Source: Candidatus Benthicola azotiphorus (lineage in GTDB: Bacteria; Gemmatimonadota; Gemmatimonadetes; Palauibacterales; Palauibacteraceae). Taken from it: a stretch of 5,748 nt of DNA. How positions within the stretch are numbered: position 1 is the first letter of the stretch; each line of letters begins with the position of its first letter. The translations under genes were made by a program, and so were the position numbers. Positions 4,843 to 5,748 of this stretch are shown here, piece by piece. The DNA is taken from contig CANPVW010000141.1 of the NCBI GenBank assembly GCA_947581745.1, positions 1 to 5,748 of the forward strand, written 5' to 3'. The notes below the pieces were generated by a model. It saw only the letters and a program-made list of their open reading frames with translations. It was not told where the DNA came from and ran no database searches.

Positions 4843-5748
4843 ACCGCCTTCACCAGTGGTCCGGTCGTCGGACCGCCGCCGCCCACGAGGCCCTGGAGAG
4901 TGGCGACACGCGCGTAGGTGCTCTGCTGCCCTGGCGGGCCCTGAGGCCCCGGAACGATGAACACGCCCATGAAGTCGGCGATCTGGAAGTTCGAATCCGA
5001 TCCCTGCTTCGAATAGGTCTCCGGGTTGAACATTGGTACGGCCCGCAGACGGGGTGACACCGGGAACGCGGAGCCCTTCACGCATTTGCAGCCGTCGTCC
5101 CAGTAGGCGCTCGGGTCACGCGCGATCAGGTCGTCGAACGCCTTCTGGATGCTCTGCACGTTGCCGTTCTTGTCCGTCACCCAATCGCCCACACCCCAGG
5201 CCGCCTCCGGCTGCGGGCAGCTCAGGACCTGACTGCGCAGCGTGCTCGCACCGCCTCCGCCCGTCGGGTACCACAGGTACCACCAGCCGGGTTCGAAGCG
5301 ATTGCTGTCGGGAAAGCCGTCGTCGCCGCCGTCGTTGCCGTGAGTCGCCCCCTGTGCCGGCTTCAGCGTAATCAGTCGGCCCAGGTCCGCTGTCGTGTAC
5401 CCCGTCGCCCCGTCACCGAAGGTGTCTCCTTCGTCCGGGTCCCAGGTATCGTTTTCGTCGGCCCGCGTTCCGTCGGCTTCGAGCCACAGGTCCGCGACCG
5501 CCACGGGGAGCAGGCAGTCGACGGCGCCGGCGGGCCTCGCCACCGCTGCCGCCATGGCACTGATGTTCACCTCGTTCACCCCGAACAGGTGCGCGAAAAA
5601 GGTACCGATCGGACTCCCCCGGTCGATCGTGCGGTGCACCGTCACCCGCACCTTGGACTCATCGAGCATCACCTCGACGTCCTGGGGCAGCACGACGGCG
5701 GCCTCGCCGCGGATCCGGTTCCGCGCCGCGAACGCGATCGCCTCCGAA
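4827..5748 (-). CDS. TadG-like Flp/Tad pilus-associated protein, C-terminal part
   Basis: This minus-strand frame is open through the right edge, leaving about 306 C-terminal residues and the stop; the N-terminus is outside. The first visible residues (SEAIAFAARNRIRGEAAVV) followed by DVEVML, KVRVTVHRT, IGTFFAHLFGVNEVNISAMA and a DCLLPVAVADLWLE stretch fit the pattern of TadG-like secreted proteins: a periplasmic region after a single N-terminal membrane anchor, then the 'C-L-x-P-x-x-x-x-D' element. Toward the end, NVQSIQKAFDDLIARDPSAYW, SPRLRAVPMFNP and IADFMGVFIV also resemble that family. TadG-like proteins act in assembly of Flp/Tad adhesive pili in the cell envelope. Notable traits are four cysteines (one CxC pair in GCKCVKG), an Asp-rich stretch at 5424-5459 and a collagen-like GPQGPPG near the C-terminus. 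A GTG at 5693 is an internal codon, not the start. Confidence 0.75.
   Translation of the reverse strand, partial: SEAIAFAARNRIRGEAAVVLPQDVEVMLDESKVRVTVHRTIDRGSPIGTFFAHLFGVNEVNISAMAAAVARPAGAVDCLLPVAVADLWLEADGTRADENDTWDPDEGDTFGDGATGYTTADLGRLITLKPAQGATHGNDGGDDGFPDSNRFEPGWWYLWYPTGGGGASTLRSQVLSCPQPEAAWGVGDWVTDKNGNVQSIQKAFDDLIARDPSAYWDDGCKCVKGSAFPVSPRLRAVPMFNPETYSKQGSDSNFQIADFMGVFIVPGPQGPPGQQSTYARVATLQGLVGGGGPTTGPLVKAVQIVE
4858..4874 (+). terminator. Hairpin after the mscS-corA operon, weak terminator candidate
   Basis: GGTCCG (4858-4863) and CGGACC (4869-4874) form a perfect six-pair stem with a five-base loop, 16 bases past the last stop of the plus-strand operon. It lies inside the converging TadG-like gene, where it encodes a Gly-Pro-Thr-Thr-Gly-Pro stretch, and has no T-tract. 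It may therefore be a coding coincidence. Confidence 0.25.

Noticed and set aside
5033..5371. Plus-strand open frame opposite the TadG-like gene (112 residues)
   Set aside because: It is an Arg/Ser/Pro-rich shadow frame with no motif or ribosome site, and the minus-strand frame is open throughout and recognisable.

Overview
This is a GC-rich bacterial window of ordinary chromosomal character. It has tightly packed genes, four probable GTG starts, strong GGAGG-type Shine-Dalgarno sites and very short intergenic gaps. No phage, insertion sequence, CRISPR array, tRNA or rRNA signal was seen. The gene mix (Tad-type pilus protein, MscS, CorA, uridine kinase, periplasmic coiled-coil protein) would fit a Gram-negative environmental lineage such as Gemmatimonadota, Acidobacteriota or a myxobacterium-like group. 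That is an impression from style, not proof.

Layout. At the left edge, on the minus strand, is the 5' end of a TauE/SafE (TSUP) membrane transporter gene. It is divergent across a 120-base gap from a plus-strand gene for an exported coiled-coil protein of unknown function. That gene converges, with a 21-base gap containing a small hairpin, on a minus-strand two-gene unit: an unrecognised 168-residue protein followed 5 bases later by uridine kinase (udk). A 92-base divergent regulatory region with a good TATAAT box inside an inverted repeat then separates this pair from a plus-strand operon.

The plus-strand operon is mscS-like channel, then CorA-type Mg2+/Co2+ channel (4-base gap), then a small four-helix membrane protein of unknown function (4-base GTGA overlap with corA). 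Its last gene overlaps tail-to-tail by 16 bases with a minus-strand gene that runs off the right edge. That gene encodes the C-terminal ~306 residues of a TadG-like (Flp/Tad pilus-associated) protein.

Function. The mscS-corA-membrane-protein operon is a plausible ion and osmotic homeostasis unit, with the small membrane protein as a possible accessory factor. The udk unit is pyrimidine salvage with an uncharacterised partner. I see no evidence for a dramatic new system. The best leads are the three genes of unknown function and the promoter architecture in front of mscS.
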